Shown here: positions 5,799 to 5,843 of the stretch, in pieces
Layout: each line of letters begins with the position of its first letter
Position numbering within the stretch: the first letter of the stretch is position 1
Assembly: GCA_012735355.1 (NCBI GenBank)
Contig: JAAYHP010000356.1
Location: 1-5,843 of the forward strand
Length of the DNA stretch: 5,843 nt
Source of the DNA: Lysinibacillus sp.
GTDB lineage: Bacteria > Bacillota > Bacilli > Bacillales_A > Planococcaceae
Direction: 5' to 3'
Translations under genes and position numbers: made by a program
Notes under the pieces: model-generated
Told to the model about the DNA's origin: nothing
Database searches by the model: none
The model's input: only the letters and a program-made list of their open reading frames with translations

Positions 5799-5843
5799 AG
5801 ATCTGCTATTTCATAAAAATGTTTCTTTTGAAAAGTTGGATCC
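5787..5843 (+). repeat. 57-bp direct repeat, copy 2 (window end, fused to nfo)
   Basis: This is an exact copy of 5150-5206. Relative to nfo it introduces an in-frame TGA (5811-5813) and codes for nothing sensible in that frame. It reads correctly only in the dacC frame. The changeover from nfo to dacC sequence lies within the shared AATATCTTTAAA (5787-5798), which suggests a microhomology-mediated join. The copy runs to the last base of the window. Confidence 0.95.

Overview
The window is low-GC DNA (by eye well under 40% G+C) with strong AAGGAGG-type ribosome binding sites, a B. subtilis-type Zur box and a DacC-type penicillin-binding protein. Together these point to a member of the Bacillaceae (Firmicutes). 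I cannot name the genus or species. Both ends of the window fall inside repeated sequence, so it may be a whole contig.

Layout. Positions 1-122 hold the edge of what looks like a dispersed Bacillaceae intergenic repeat, which begins almost at the stop codon of the next gene. From 3644 down to 126, on the minus strand, runs a tight five-gene cluster: znuC (zinc ABC ATPase), znuB (permease), zur (zinc-sensing Fur-family repressor), a divergent PduO-type cobalamin adenosyltransferase-like gene, and a BtuF-like lipoprotein. Junctions are +12 nt, a 4-nt overlap, +2 nt and a 4-nt overlap, so one transcript is likely. A sigma-A promoter (TTTACA-17 bp-TATACT) and a 23-bp Zur operator just downstream of its -10 lie ahead of znuC. 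On the other side of that operator, on the plus strand, is a small gene of 82 codons (3757-4005). A strong hairpin (4028-4064) separates it from the convergent dacC (4114-5532, minus), a secreted D,D-carboxypeptidase of peptidase family S13. Upstream of dacC are a clear intrinsic terminator and the last ~47 codons of nfo (endonuclease IV).

How the parts fit. Zinc-loaded Zur should bind the operator and shut off znuCB, its own gene and the two distal genes, giving an autoregulated zinc uptake unit. The cluster has no zinc-binding ZnuA/AdcA lipoprotein. Its only solute-binding protein is of the cobalamin/siderophore type, and it has no BtuCD partner inside the window. The adenosyltransferase-like protein keeps the C-terminal cobalamin-site motifs of its family but has lost the N-terminal TGDKG-type ATP loop. 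A zinc-controlled, cobalamin-flavoured tail on a zinc operon, with a degenerate adenosyltransferase, is the most unusual biology here.

The right end (5787-5843) is an exact 57-bp copy of an internal piece of dacC (5150-5206). It is fused to nfo at a short microhomology and breaks the nfo reading frame, so it is either a real rearrangement or a chimeric assembly end. Sequence beyond about 5786 should not be trusted as native nfo.
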